64,000 nt of DNA from Meghimatium bilineatum (taxonomy: Eukaryota; Mollusca; Gastropoda; Stylommatophora; Philomycidae). This document shows positions 43,200-53,740 of the stretch, piece by piece. How positions within the stretch are numbered: the first letter of the stretch is position 1; every line of letters begins with the position of its first letter. A program made the translations under genes and the position numbers. The DNA is taken from assembly GCA_034231615.1 (NCBI GenBank), contig CM067306.1:41526761-41590760 (forward strand), read 5' to 3'. The notes below the pieces were generated by a model that was not told the origin of the DNA, did no database searches, and saw only the letters and a program-made list of their open reading frames with translations.

Positions 43200-44070
43200 A
43201 TAGTTTTTTAACATCTATGCAGAGAATATAATGAAAAATTTAAGAGAAGAACTAGAGAAAAATTAGTTTTATTAATTAAATATTTATGGGTACAAGATTC
43301 CAGAAATAAAATATGCAGATGACATAGTCCTCCTTAGTACACATCCTTAGGGACTGAAACAGTTAATTACAACAACAGAGAAATAAAAGAGGATCCAAAA
43401 TATGTATGTAAATGCACATAAAACACACATTATGACAACAGACAAAAAAAAAGATGAAACCGATTATATAATCAACATAGAATTGGAATGTGTAAACAAA
43501 TTTGAATATCTGGGAGCAAATATAAACAGTTCCAGAGATTGTTCAGTCGAGATTAAAAGAAAACTCATAATTGCAACACTCAAATTAATATAAATGAGAA
43601 AGATGTGGAGAAATAATAATAAGGACACTGAAGTAACTTTTTTTAAATCCTGTGTTTTCCCACTGGCAATATATGTATTTTAAGCAAGACAATATTTAGA
43701 AGAATAAATTCATTTGAAATGAAGTGCCACAGAAAGATCATACGAATATCATGGACAGAGAAAAAAGAACATTGGAATTTTTAAATTACTGAAACTAAAT
43801 GAAGGGTGACTTCTAAATACCATCATAAGAAGGATGCTAAGAAGTATTTTGGACACTTAAAGCAAGATGATCATATCAAAAGGCTAATTCTGGAGGGCAG
43901 AGTGCCAGGTGAGAGAAGAGAAAGACCAAGAAGATGTTGGAACAATGACATCGAAGAATGCATGCACATGTCTCTGGCCAATGCAGTCCTGCTTGCCCAA
44001 GATAGAGAGGTATTCAGAGTATCCACGATGAAGATGACATTCTGGAAAGAATATGTCACTTGACATATAT
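43200..44070 (+). mobile_element. LINE RT palm to tail, degraded
   Basis: KYADDIVLLSTHP carries the RT catalytic Asp pair. KTHIMTTDKKKDETDYIINI, FEYLGANINSSRDCSVEIKR, a CHRKIIRISW-type block and a basic tail with QVREEKDQEDVGTM in a shifted frame follow. It ends at ATATGTCACTTGACATATAT, also found in copies at 32770 (antisense) and 56130 (sense). Many stops. Confidence 0.75.
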
Positions 44071-44234
44071 ACTCCCAAAGCATACTATAGAGTGACTTGA
44101 TAGTCTCTACCTCTTATTGAAATTAAAAACTGGCATCTCAAATTTTAGCATCAGTGCAGTAGTCATTAATATAGTGAATAAGTAAATATGTATTACAAAT
44201 ACCTATCACTTCTAACAAGAAGATAATGAAAACA

Positions 44235-44480
44235 TCATCATGTAGCATATCCTGAACAGGATGTAGCAGTCATCACAGACTTTCGAAACGTCTGTCGATC
44301 TTGAACTGGTCCTCCTGCTTCTGTTACTGTCATGTTCAGGTGGTCTTTGATGTCTTGTGTCCATCTTCTTGATCTGCCTTTTGTCAGCCTCTTTTTCATC
44401 TCCCTGGCATCATCCCCTCCATTATGGTCTCTAGGCTGTCATGATGTGTGATATTGCCAAAATATTGTAGTTTTCTGGAA
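44235..44480 (-). mobile_element. LINE tail fragment, antisense
   Basis: On the complement, KKMDTRHQRPPEHDSNRSRR and STDVSKVCDDCYILFRI lie near a HIMTA block. The blocks are a basic tail and a VCDDC end like other LINE tails here. Confidence 0.5.
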
Positions 44481-44520
44481 AGAACTATCCAGTTTAGCCA
44501 GGTTTCTAATAATGAAAACA

Positions 44521-44641
44521 ATTATAATAAAATAAATAAGGATGATGTCTAAAGATATTTTATCGAAATGCTAGATGTTTCGATAAAAGGTCTTTGTCTG
44601 ATCAAAATGTCAGCGTTTTAATCCTTATTTATTTTATTATA
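44521..44641. mobile_element. MITE-like inverted-repeat element with internal hairpin
   Basis: TATAATAAAATAAATAAGGAT (44523..44543) is the exact complement of ATCCTTATTTATTTTATTATA (44621..44641). Inside, TTTTATCGAAA (44558..44568) pairs perfectly with TTTCGATAAAA (44578..44588). Confidence 0.6.
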
Positions 44642-44965
44642 GTTTTTGTTAGTAGTGGTAGATATTTGTAACACATATTAACTAATTCACTATTATCACT
44701 TTGGTATTTATGTTAATACAGCTCATGCCTGAATGTTGAATCTTCTCTGACATTTTGGTAATTATACATGAATAATATTTTTAAATGATTATACATATCA
44801 TAAAATAATTATACATAAATATACTTATTTTATATTTCATTTATATGACTTAAAAGTGAGCTTTATTGCTTTGTTTTCATATGGAAGTTTATTTTCAGTC
44901 TGATGATGAGTTAATTTGAAGATAATTAACTATTTATATTACATTAAATTAATCTTGCCTTCCAG

Positions 44966-45176
44966 GGATTCTTTGAAGGATACCCACAAGGCTCCTGAAG
45001 ATCAGGGTGGTGTGTTTGAGACCATTTCTAAACCAGAGTTTAAGAGAACTCCACAAGACCTTGAAATCAGGGAAGGTAACCCCATCAGACTTGACTGCCT
45101 AGTCCTAGGACGTCCTGTACCTGAACTATACTGGTACCAAAATGGAGTTCCAGTGCACACCAATGACAACCACAAG
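44966..45176 (+). CDS. Titin-like exon 25: linker and first half of IgN
   Basis: DSLKDTHKAPEDQGGVFETI, then KPEFKRTPQDLEIREGNPIR and LDCLVLGRPVPELYWYQNGV, ending NDNHK. Strand B Cys and Trp are present. The acceptor is ttgccttccAG, the donor GTGAGA; phase 2 in, 0 out. Confidence 0.94.
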
Positions 45177-45410
45177 GTGAGATTCATTATAATGCTTTAC
45201 ATTAAAGTAAATCTGACGAGTTTATGCCAATCTTGAACAACATGCAGCATGAGGATAGAGGTTGAGATTCTTACTGCTGCCATAAAATAGCACTTTTGGA
45301 CTCCCATTTACTAGGACATCTTGTTATGTTTTTCAGTCCATGCTTAGGTTACAATATGTATCGTGTAATTGTCTTGCCACATTCCTAACATTACTTGTAT
45401 GCCTTCACAG

Positions 45411-45543
45411 ATTGTTGTGAATGAAGATGGAGTGAACTCTCTTCTCATCATTTCTGCATCTCGTCATGATACTGGTACCTACACTTGTGTTGCTAAAAAT
45501 CGTGGCGGAGAAGACACTTTTACTGTCAATCTTAATGTACTTG
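45411..45543 (+). CDS. Titin-like exon 26: second half of IgN
   Basis: IVVNEDGVNSLLIISASRHD and TGTYTCVAKNRGGEDTFTVN complete IgN with strand F Cys. Titin, from memory, has the matching KVVIKEDGTQSLIIVPA and AQNRAG. The acceptor is tgccttcacAG, the donor GTGAGT; phase 0 in, 1 out. Confidence 0.94.
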
Positions 45544-45759
45544 GTGAGTATTATCATTTGATAGTTTCTCTGTTACAGTTTCATCTTTATTATGGAACAT
45601 TTTAAGCATTAACAATTTAATGAATGGAAGATTGCAGTAAAGTTGTGGTCAATAAATATCATTTTTAACAAAAGAGTGGGTGTCTGTGGCTATGTCACTG
45701 GTGCTACAGATGGTGGTAAAAAGTGATACAAACATTGAATGTATTAGTTGTTACAACAC

Positions 45760-46320
45760 ATTTCCGTTCTTTGAACTACATCCTGCTGGAAATCTAGTAC
45801 AATTGTCCTAATACAAGAGAGATCTCTGGACTATATCCTGCTGGAAATCTAGTACAATTGTCCTGGTACAAGAGAGATCTCTGGACTATATCCTGCTGGA
45901 AATCTAGTACAATTGTCCTAGTACAAGAGAGATCTCTGGACTATATCCTGCTGGAAATCTAGTACAATTGTCCTGGTACAAGAGAGATCTCTGGACTATA
46001 TCCTGCTGGAAATCTAGTACAATTGTTCTGGTACAAGAGAGATCTCTGGACTATATCCTGCTGGAAATCTAGTACAATTGTTCTGGTACAAGAGAGATCT
46101 CTGGACTATATCCTGCTGGAAATCTAGTACAATTGTCCTGGTACAAGAGAGATCTCTGGACTATATCCTGCTGGAAATCTAGTACAATTGTCTTGGTACA
46201 AGAGAGATCTCTAGACTACATCCTGCTGGAAATCTAGTACAATTGTCCTGGTACAAGAGAGATCTCTGGACTATATCCTGCTGGAAATCTAGTACCACTG
46301 TTGAGTTATATGAGAGAGAC
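45760..46320 (+). repeat. 55-base minisatellite grown from a SINE-A
   Basis: Ten units start at 45781, 45836, 45891, 45946, 46001, 46056, 46111, 46166, 46221 and 46276, each TCCTGCTGGAAATCTAGTAC, then AATTGTCCTGGTACAAGAGA and GATCTCTGGACTATA. The first unit has a normal SINE-A left side (CACATTTCCGTTCTTTGAAC) and the last a SINE-A right side (ACTGTTGAGTTATATGAGAG, then GAGAGTATGAAAATGAA). Confidence 0.92.
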
Positions 46321-47149
46321 AGTGAGAGTATGAAAATGAAATGGGATGGGTTAAATAACAGTTAATATACAATATAGAACAAATCAATGTTTCCACCAAA
46401 AGATAAAAATTGGGACAAACAAATACAGAATGGAACAACGATATAGCTGAAGGCTACAAGGAATTGTCAGTTAGTCATTTGATCTCACAAGATGTTGCTA
46501 GTCATGTACCCAGATGGGCAAATGTAAAATAGGGCTACCCAAGGATCATATGGCAAAGAACAGTAGAGGCAAAGATGAAGGAGCTAGAACGGAATTGTGC
46601 TCCCAGAGATAGCTGTGAATTGAGCAGGGAGGGTAGGGGTTGTGGTCTTGCCCTTTAATATATCACACGATGAAGACCTAACATTCTGTTTTGATGGATT
46701 ATGATCAAGAAAACATGAAGAATACAAATTATGCAATTAACATCACATATTTTTAATCAGAGAGAACTAAAATGAGCTGAAGTTCTATGGTGATAATAGA
46801 AGCAAAGCAAAAAGTGACTTGCTGTGAATGTTCTTTCCATAGTTATGACAATCACATTATGAAATCCTTGAAACATGATGGTATGTTTTATCCAAAATGA
46901 TGATATGTGAATTGTAATGAGGTGTACTGAAAATACACTTGTGCTGAGAATATGACATATGATCTGATGTTTGCCTATTAAACAACACATACATGTTCTT
47001 GTTTGTCCATCGTAATCGCCAGTGACCATTTCACTCATCTGAGATGATGATGTCTGCGGTGTGCATTGCTGCAATTGATGTCCTATCATCATCATCAAGT
47101 GCTGTGCTGAATGGTGTTGACGATCATATTTCTCCATGTACATCGATCT
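46321..47149. other. Intron 26, middle
   Basis: Around 46430..46660 is diverged sequence that may be an old LINE tail (AACGATATAGCTGAAGGCTA). The open frame on the complement at 46757..47194 has no domain or splice support. Confidence 0.4.
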
Positions 47150-47970
47150 CTCATGTATGTCATCATCTCTGTTGGTGTCATCAATAGAAACCATTTAGTC
47201 AAACTGTCCAATATCTTTTCTCTGGGTCTTCCTCTTGATCTTTTCCTTTCTATCTTTCCAGTTGTCACTTTATTCTCAATGCCTCCTCTTATTATGTGCC
47301 CATAAATGTTGACTTTTTTCCCTTATATTATCACTATTGAATCTTTTCACATCCATCCTTCTAAGACATTCTTCATTAGTAATCTTTGCTGTACAAGGAA
47401 TGCTTAACATTTTTCGAATAAACCACATTCCTCCAATGATTTTTGTGATGTCTTATTTATTGTCCATGCTTCACTTCCATAGAGTAGCACTGATTCAATG
47501 TAGCATTTGAGGACACATTTTTTAGTATCCATTGATATGGAATTGTTGCATAGAATATTATTCATTTTATGGAATGCTGCTTTTGCTTGTCCTATTCTGC
47601 TTATAATTTTGGTCTCTTGCATTTACCATCTGAAGTTATTAATGTTCCTAAATATTTGAAACTATTCACCTGCTTTAAGTATTCTACTATTTGGTGGGGT
47701 ATTATTTCCTGATATTATCATTGTCTCTTTCTTTTTTATGTTTAAACTAAGACCTTTTTGTTCACTTTCTATCACTGTCCTGTTTAACAGATCTTGGAGA
47801 TGTTCCTGGCTTTCTGATGTCAACACAGTATCATCTGCATATTGTAGATTATTGATATTGTGTCCTCCTATTTTAATGCCTGGTATATTCTTAATTGGTC
47901 TCAAGATATTCTTGCTGTAAAGAGGAAATAAATCTGGTGACAATACACATCCCTGACATACACCTTATGT
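47150..47970 (-). mobile_element. LINE RT domain, antisense
   Basis: The complement gives GVCQGCVLSPDLFPLYSKNI, NINNLQYADDTVLTSESQEH (catalytic YADD), LSLNIKKKETMIISGNNTPP, then SRIGQAKAAFHKMNNILCN and LLYGSEAWTINKTSQKSLEE. Stops and shifts break it into pieces. Confidence 0.8.
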
Positions 47971-48300
47971 CCTATGCATGTCTGAAATTGTCTGCCACAC
48001 TTTGAGCATGTGTGGGAGGTGTCTGTGGGACATTGAACAACACTTGCCTTTCTTCTAGTGTTTTTTGTTGCACAACACGATGTCTGAGGTTCTCTAGATC
48101 TGCTACACCACTCTTGATTTTACGGCGGAGTTAGATCTATCTTGAACAAAACTCTCCCATGATTGTGTTTCTATATTAAAGTGAGTCAGTGCTATCTTAA
48201 GAGTGTCTTTAAAATGCTTCTTCTGTCCTCCAGCCTTGCGGCAGTCAGTCTCCTTATTACATCTTATTTAGTAGATTTTCATGCTGACCAAGTGTCCTGC
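47971..48300 (-). mobile_element. LINE C-terminal tail with zinc-finger start, antisense
   Basis: The complement reads GGQKKHFKDTLKIALTHFNI, ETQSWESFVQDRSNSAVKSR and, in a shifted frame near 47975..48012, CSKCGRQFQTCIG. It matches the GGQKKRFKDTLK...CQFCKRTF tail of the 21083..23343 LINE. It abuts the unrelated RT fragment at 47970. Confidence 0.7.
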
Positions 48301-48393
48301 TCAGCGTGTCTGTACCTTTATCAACATTGTGTGTATGCTTATACACAGACTTACGCAAATATTACATTTATAAAATTGACTTATATTTTCTAG

Positions 48394-48553
48394 AACGTGA
48401 GCAGATGCAGCCTCCACGTTTCATTGACCGCATGCAAAATTTCACTGTGGTTGAAGGCCACCCTGTGACCTTGACATGTCTGGCAACAGGTGTTCCAACA
48501 CCAATGATGAGTTGGCAGAAGGATGGACGAATGCTCAGTGATCTAGACTACAG
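48394..48553 (+). CDS. Titin-like exon 27: first half of IgO
   Basis: EREQMQPPRFIDRMQNFTVV, EGHPVTLTCLATGVPTPMMS and WQKDGRMLSDLDYR. Cys and Trp are intact. The acceptor is tatattttctAG, the donor GTGAAA; phase 1 in, 2 out. Confidence 0.93.
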
Positions 48554-48654
48554 GTGAAATAAATGTTTATATTTTGAATGTTTCTAGTAGCAGTGCAGTG
48601 TAATCTGTGTAGATGTTATAACTATAGATGCCATCGTATAATTCATTCATGTAT

Positions 48655-48840
48655 ATACAACAGATAGGGTACTAGGTTCAAAACCTGCCACAGGCAGCTG
48701 TGCATCTGAACCACTCTGAAAGCAATGGAGCAATGACAACATACTGAATGTATATATATAGTGCCTAGAAAATCACTGCAATGAAAACATACTTGGTATA
48801 TTACTACGTCCTGAATAGGATATGTTGCCAACAACATGAT
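48655..48840 (+). repeat. SINE-C copy
   Basis: GGTTCAAAACCTGCCACAGG is a B-box-like block. GCATCTGAACCACTCTGAAA, AGAAAATCACTGCAATGAAA and ACGTCCTGAATAGGATATG match 50500..50720 in order. Confidence 0.6.
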
Positions 48841-49027
48841 GTCCCAGAAAGATTACTTTGCTGTATGCCAGAAAGATTTTAAAATGTAAAATAAATATTT
48901 TCTTATGTTATAGCAATGAAGTAAAGGTTACACTGCCAAGTATGATTGAAAAGACAAAACTGTACAAATACAGCTACAATCTGATTTCATAATATTTTAG
49001 GTAAAGTTATACATTTTCTATCCCCAG

Positions 49028-49216
49028 AATTGAGACAAATGGTGGAAGATCTACACTTCACATTGATAGTGCTGAAGTCAATGACTCTGCTTGGTTCCAA
49101 TGCTCGGCTGTCAATGTTGCTGGTACTGCAACAACAAGATCCAAATTGGTTGTGGAGAAAGATCTAACCAGAACACCACAAACTAATCTAAGTGAACCCA
49201 GGAGAATCACTTCACC
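49028..49216 (+). CDS. Titin-like exon 28: second half of IgO and linker
   Basis: IETNGGRSTLHIDSAEVNDS, AWFQCSAVNVAGTATTRSKL and VVEKDLTRTPQTNLSEPRRI. Instead of D-x-G-x-Y the strand F entry is NDSAWFQC; titin, from memory, shows the same odd QDSAWYTA in its corresponding Ig, a strong collinearity mark. The acceptor is ttctatccccAG, the donor GTAAGT; phase 2-2. Confidence 0.94.
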
Positions 49217-49574
49217 GTAAGTAACAAATTCTAATTCTATTGTTGCACCCTTGGATTTATTAAAGTCATGCCCATCTCATTCCAGTTTATTGTCTTCTGA
49301 GTTGTGGACACCTATAAACATATTTATTTTACCCTTTTCAAATTAGATGGGCAATGGTAAATAAAGTGAACAACCTGATAGTTCATACTAAAACAATAAG
49401 TACAGATGAAACTATATATAATGAATTGCTGAAATATCCTTACCCTTATATGAATTAGGAGAGAGAATTATTGTTACAGGTCTCCATAAAAATCTATAGA
49501 TATTTCAATCCCCATCTAAATAAATCCATAAGGGATTCATCTCTGTTGATTGAGTAGCATTTTTGTCTATCTAT

Positions 49575-50290
49575 ACACTGTGGCCCTTATTTGCCTTGCA
49601 GCATCAGGGGTAGAAGAGTTCTCTGAAGATGGCTTTCTTGTGTGCTGTTTGTAAATTTGTTCCTGTGGCTTCTTTGATTTCTGTGGTTAATCTTTAACAT
49701 CGTCTGCCTCTGGCTTTATAGCCGTGATGTCTATGTGTCATGGCCATCTGTGGCATGCTGTCTGTTGGTAGTCTGGAAGTGTGTGAAAACCACTTGATCT
49801 GTTGTCTTTTGATGTGTTCGAATACTGGTATTGTTTTGGTTATCTGTCTGATGTTATTGTTTATAATTCTGTCTCTTAAAGAAACAGAGTATTCTTTGTA
49901 GGCATATCATTTTCACTGTCATTATTTTTATTTTGTCTTGAGCTGTCATTGCCCAGGTTTGGCACTGGGCACAATGATGGGATAATAATAGTCTTGTATA
50001 ATGCAACTGTAGTGTCTATGTTTAAATTTTTGTTTTTAAAAGTGCATGTCATCTTTCCTAGGAACTGGTATGCTTTGTTGCATTTATTATGTATCTCTTT
50101 ACTGTTTTTTACTTCACTAGATATAATGCTTCCTAAGTAATTGAACTCCCTAACCTGTTTAAGGTGTTTATTATCAATGGAGGTAGTGATATTTCTTTAT
50201 TTCTTTGCTGTTGCTATAGTACAGTATTTTTGCACGTTTGATGGTTTTTTCCAGGCTAAACTATTTAACACCACTTTCTTGGATTTTGTG
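49575..50290 (-). mobile_element. LINE RT C-terminal region, antisense, degraded
   Basis: The + strand shows the usual complement of a LINE tail: TTTAACATCGTCTGCCTCTG (RR.RM region), GTGGCTTCTTTGATTTCTG, TTGATGTGTTCGAATACTGG and GTAATTGAACTCCCTAACCTG. No frame remains open. Called from order and similarity to the antisense LINE at 47150..47970. Confidence 0.5.
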
Positions 50291-50334
50291 TAGTGTTCAG
50301 AGCTCAACCTAAATTTTCCCTTACTGTGTAAAGT

Positions 50335-50430
50335 ATGTCATTTCAGATCATGAAATGGGGATTGAACTCTAGACCTGATGGTTATGAGACCAACACTTTA
50401 ACCTATTGACCATGCCCCAATTTATATAGT
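50335..50430 (-). repeat. tRNA-derived SINE, Met-like head
   Basis: The complement GGGGCATGGTCAATAGGTTA, AAGTGTTGGTCTCATAACCA, TCAGGTCTAGAGTTCAATCC has A and B boxes and an anticodon loop CTCATAA (CAT). The acceptor stem does not pair, so it is a SINE head. Confidence 0.6.
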
Positions 50431-50499
50431 GAAAATATACTTATGTGATTATGTGGCATGTCTTTAAAACATAACGTTAAAATATAGATATGTGATTAT

Positions 50500-50720
50500 G
50501 TGGTATATATTTTTTAATTGTGTGGCTCTGTGGCTGCATGATACAGAATGTGTCAGTGATGGCCAAGGTACAGAGTCAAATCCCACCACAGGCAATTGTG
50601 CATCTGGTCCATTCAGAAAGCAGTGGAAAACTACTGACGTAAACACTGCCAAGAAAATCACTACAGTTAAAAAATGCTGGTTTGATGACTACATCTTGTA
50701 TGGATATGCTACCAATTTAT
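50500..50720 (+). repeat. SINE-C copy
   Basis: TGTGGCTCTGTGGCTGCATG (A-box-like), ACAGAGTCAAATCCCACCAC (B-box-like), TGCATCTGGTCCATTCAGAA, CAAGAAAATCACTACAGTTA and CTACATCTTGTATGGATATG. Confidence 0.65.
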
Positions 50721-51253
50721 TTTATTTATCGTTAAATCGTAACATGTGAAAATATACTTATGTGATTGTGTGGTAGTCCTATGTATCTTTAAATCACAAT
50801 ATGTAAATATGCCTTTATATGTCTAGTTAGTATATACATATACCCTAACTAGTAGTGCTAGGACATATGAGAACTGAATATTATGCAACAGGGAAGAACA
50901 GAGACTCAAACATAGCAATATATCAAACGATCATGAATCAGGAGATATTGACGCGAGAAGACATGTTTAACCTGTACCTACCAAACTCCATCTGATTCTT
51001 CAGACCTTCAAGACAAGGCCAATATTTATATCAAAACTCAACATTTGAATATATCTTATTGTGCCACTTTAAAACCTTAGTATTGTTTACAGATGAATAT
51101 ATTTCAACCTAATTGATGTACTCATAATTCTTCTGTGCTGAATAATGTTATTCATCTTGTCTTGTATATACATTTGATTTATATTTACTGGTGTGCAAAC
51201 TGAGTTTGATATGCAAACCTATAGCATTGTATATGACATCTACTATCTCCTAG
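50721..51253. other. Intron 28, end
   Basis: AT-rich with nothing recognised up to the acceptor atctcctAG. Confidence 0.4.
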
Positions 51254-51355
51254 CCATTATGAGATCCAGTCGGAAGGCCCAGTACAGCAGATATCATATG
51301 TTACAGAGCATGACAGTGCTGTGCTTCGTCTAATTAAAGAAGAGGAACTAAAAAG
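51254..51355 (+). CDS. Titin-like exon 29: spring-region repeat, copy 1
   Basis: PHYEIQSEGPVQQISYVTEH, then DSAVLRLIKEEELKR. It pairs with exon 31: both carry a GPVQxISY core and a LRL(I/V)xEE(E/D)LxR end, 34 residues. No Ig fold is present. The donor GTGGAG is weak. Phase 2-2. Confidence 0.85.
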
Positions 51356-51639
51356 GTGGAGCATGCATTTTATTTGCATGATTCTCCTCATTGAATGTGC
51401 ATGTTGATCTCATTGATAAAGATGGATTCTCTTTTTTTCACATTGTGTAAACTGAGGTTGATTTTTTTCATTCTCATAGATGATAATATGTCCGTTATAT
51501 GTATGGTGAGCAAAAGTCCTGTTTGTCCTGTTTTGTCAATATCACATTGTCACAATATCAGTTGAATGAAACAGGACAAGCCTTCAAGTCACTGTAATAG
51601 TCATGAGCTGCTGTGTTATCAATAAAGTTATTCACTTGT

Positions 51640-52110
51640 AACTCATAATCTTATTATTCAGCCATAATCATACATAATCATTCCATCAATGACCTTAAAT
51701 AATTTTTGTATTAATGACCGTACAAAATCATTGCAGTAATTACCTTACATAATTATTGGCTCGCCTTGGAACTTGAGTCTTCTATCTTCAATCACCCACC
51801 TTCATTGTTAGACTTGTTGTGGTGGTAACAAAGGTACAACTAACCTTTTTGGCTTTTTTTCCCTGAATTTACTTGGAAAGATCATTAATGGATCAGCTTT
51901 GGTTGAAGACGGAAGACTCAAGTTGTGAGGCGATTGGGTACCATCTGAGCAGACCTGGTTCAAATCATGTTTACTGCATGATTTTACTTTATTATATATA
52001 ATTATTGTAGCAGTCACCTTATATAATTATTGCAGTAGTTACCTTACATATTTCGCATCCATCACCTTATATAATTATTTCATCAATTACCTTACACAAT
52101 CATATTGTGA
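51640..52110. repeat. Degenerate tandem repeat with TTACCTTACATAATTATTGCAGTAG pattern
   Basis: Two blocks (51655..51765 and 52005..52110) of about 25-base units such as GCAGTAATTACCTTACATAA and GCAGTAGTTACCTTACATAT are split by unrelated sequence at 51770..52000, which includes a B-box-like ACCTGGTTCAAATCATG. Confidence 0.65.
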
Positions 52111-52295
52111 TTATGTGATTAAGACTAGTAAACTAAGAGAAATAAATTTTGCCTATTTTTGCCATGAAAGAAGTTTCCATTTTCTGGGGAAGCATGTTCA
52201 CTTTCATTACTGGTCATGTCCAACTATTTCAACTGCTCTTGTTTCAATCACCATTTATATACCTGTCTCAGACCACAGCCTCAACTGGCTTCCAG

Positions 52296-52511
52296 AATAG
52301 TACCGCCACCACCAGCAGCTCCAGCCCCTACTCCAGAGACCAGCACTCCAATGTTGACAGAGGAGGATGATGATTACCAGCGTAAAACTGTTTCTGACAC
52401 CAAGAGATATTTCAGCAAACCTGATGAGGTCCCACGACCTCCACCACCTAAAATGCAGAAACCATCAAAGCCCATCACTGTATTGTTCAAGCCTAGAGAG
52501 CCATCTCCAAG
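52296..52511 (+). CDS. Titin-like exon 30: proline-rich acidic linker
   Basis: RIVPPPPAAPAPTPETSTPM, LTEEDDDYQRKTVSDTKRYF and SKPDEVPRPPPPKMQKPSKP, ending ITVLFKPREPSPR. Rich in P, K, E, V/T, as in a PEVK spring, with a DDD acidic patch. The acceptor is tggcttccAG. The donor GTTGTT departs from GTRAGT but is the only one that keeps phase 2-2 with exon 31. Confidence 0.85.
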
Positions 52512-53124
52512 GTTGTTAACTTAAATGCATGATATCTCCTCCCTATGTGTTCTGTTTGTTCAATAATCTTATTTTTCAAATTTTTGAGCTATACAATAAC
52601 TATTTGTGTGTACAGAAAATCAGTAAGTAAAATCTGTATTTGTACTGAAAATTGGGTTCATATGAAACAAAATAATACCAGCTTGTAAAATACACCCGAA
52701 TCTGGCCTGCTCGGGTTTCTGTATAATGTGTTAACGAGAAAGCACAGATGACATAATAATTCCCTGTAGTGTTTTTTGTTGTGTTCTGTATAGTGCACAG
52801 AATAGCTGGTTTATTAATGTGAATGAATGTGTTTAATAATAATACAAATAAGAACTTAATTACGCTTTTATCTTTTGTTAAAACAGTTCCTAGCAGTTAG
52901 TTCATGATGAAGGGGTAACATTAGAATTAGCTAATGTATTTATAAGGTGTAGCACAAAAGTCATAGAAAATAATTATGCAATCGTATTATGAGCACACAT
53001 TTTTTTCTCTTAACATGAAGTGATAATGTATTCTATGGTACTTGTGTACACCAGATCTGGATGAATTTTACAGGCTGGTATTATTTTGATTCACATACAC
53101 CGAAAACTGAAATCTGTTAGTGTA
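52512..53124. other. Intron 30, first part
   Basis: A near-inverted pair around ATTTTGATTCACATACACCG (53080) and GGGTTCATATGAAACAAAAT (52655), each beside an ACCAGCTTGTAAAATACACC-like or TTTTACAGGCTGGTATTATT block, suggests a 460-base element with inverted ends (52640..53110). I see no coding sequence in it. Confidence 0.45.
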
Positions 53125-53250
53125 CCTTGAGCCTAGTTGGTGCAATGGTTTATGCTTTTATGCATACATGCATAAAAACATTTATGCACTGACTTCTTAG
53201 GGTCATTGGGTTGATTCCCAGTTGTGGATGTACATTTGAAACTGCAAATG
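53125..53250 (+). repeat. tRNA-derived SINE remnant
   Basis: TAGTTGGTGCAATGGTTTA resembles an A box and TTGGGTTGATTCCCA a B box. Confidence 0.5.
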
Positions 53251-53559
53251 TCTCCTTGGTTAATACAACCTCATGGTACCATAAATTTCTATTTAAAAGA
53301 AAGTATTGCCTTCAAGACTTTAGCTTGCCATTATTCACACAGAGATCCAAACACTGTATTCCCCATACACTTTCATGATTCCACAAAATTTGTTTTTTTT
53401 AAAGTGTGCAACATAAAAACTATAATTCTATAGCAGGTAGCTATAGGTAGGCCTATGTTAAATTATAATTCTAAAAGTCACTGAGATTTTGTGTTACATC
53501 TAATGATTCTGCCACCTGATCAGAATGGAACTAGATCACATTCCATCAATTGCCTTCAA

Positions 53560-53740
53560 TAGAAGATCATCTGAAAAGAGAAACAGGAGAAAATCCAGAT
53601 GAAGATGGATAGATGACATCAAGGAAATACTGGAACACCAAGGCTGCACTATATCACCGGCATCACAGTTAGCAAAAGAGAGAAGACTATGGCTCCCCAT
53701 GAAGCACACATGGATAGGACAAGACTGAGATTTTGTTGAT
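53560..53740 (+). mobile_element. LINE tail remnant
   Basis: RRSSEKRNRRKSR-like basic stretch, then GAAGATGGATAGATGACATC (RWIDDI) and GGCTCCCCATGAAGCACACA. The last block recurs at 9885..9920. Confidence 0.5.

Noticed and set aside
45760..46320. Regular direct repeats resembling a CRISPR array
   Set aside because: The units are contiguous with no spacers, derive from a SINE, and lie in a eukaryotic intron.
46757..47194. 145-residue open frame on the complement
   Set aside because: No recognisable domain, biased composition, and it overlaps LINE-derived sequence at its start.
50335..50430. Possible tRNA-Met gene (CAT anticodon) on the minus strand
   Set aside because: A and B boxes are present but the acceptor stem does not pair and the downstream sequence is not tRNA; it is a tRNA-derived SINE head.
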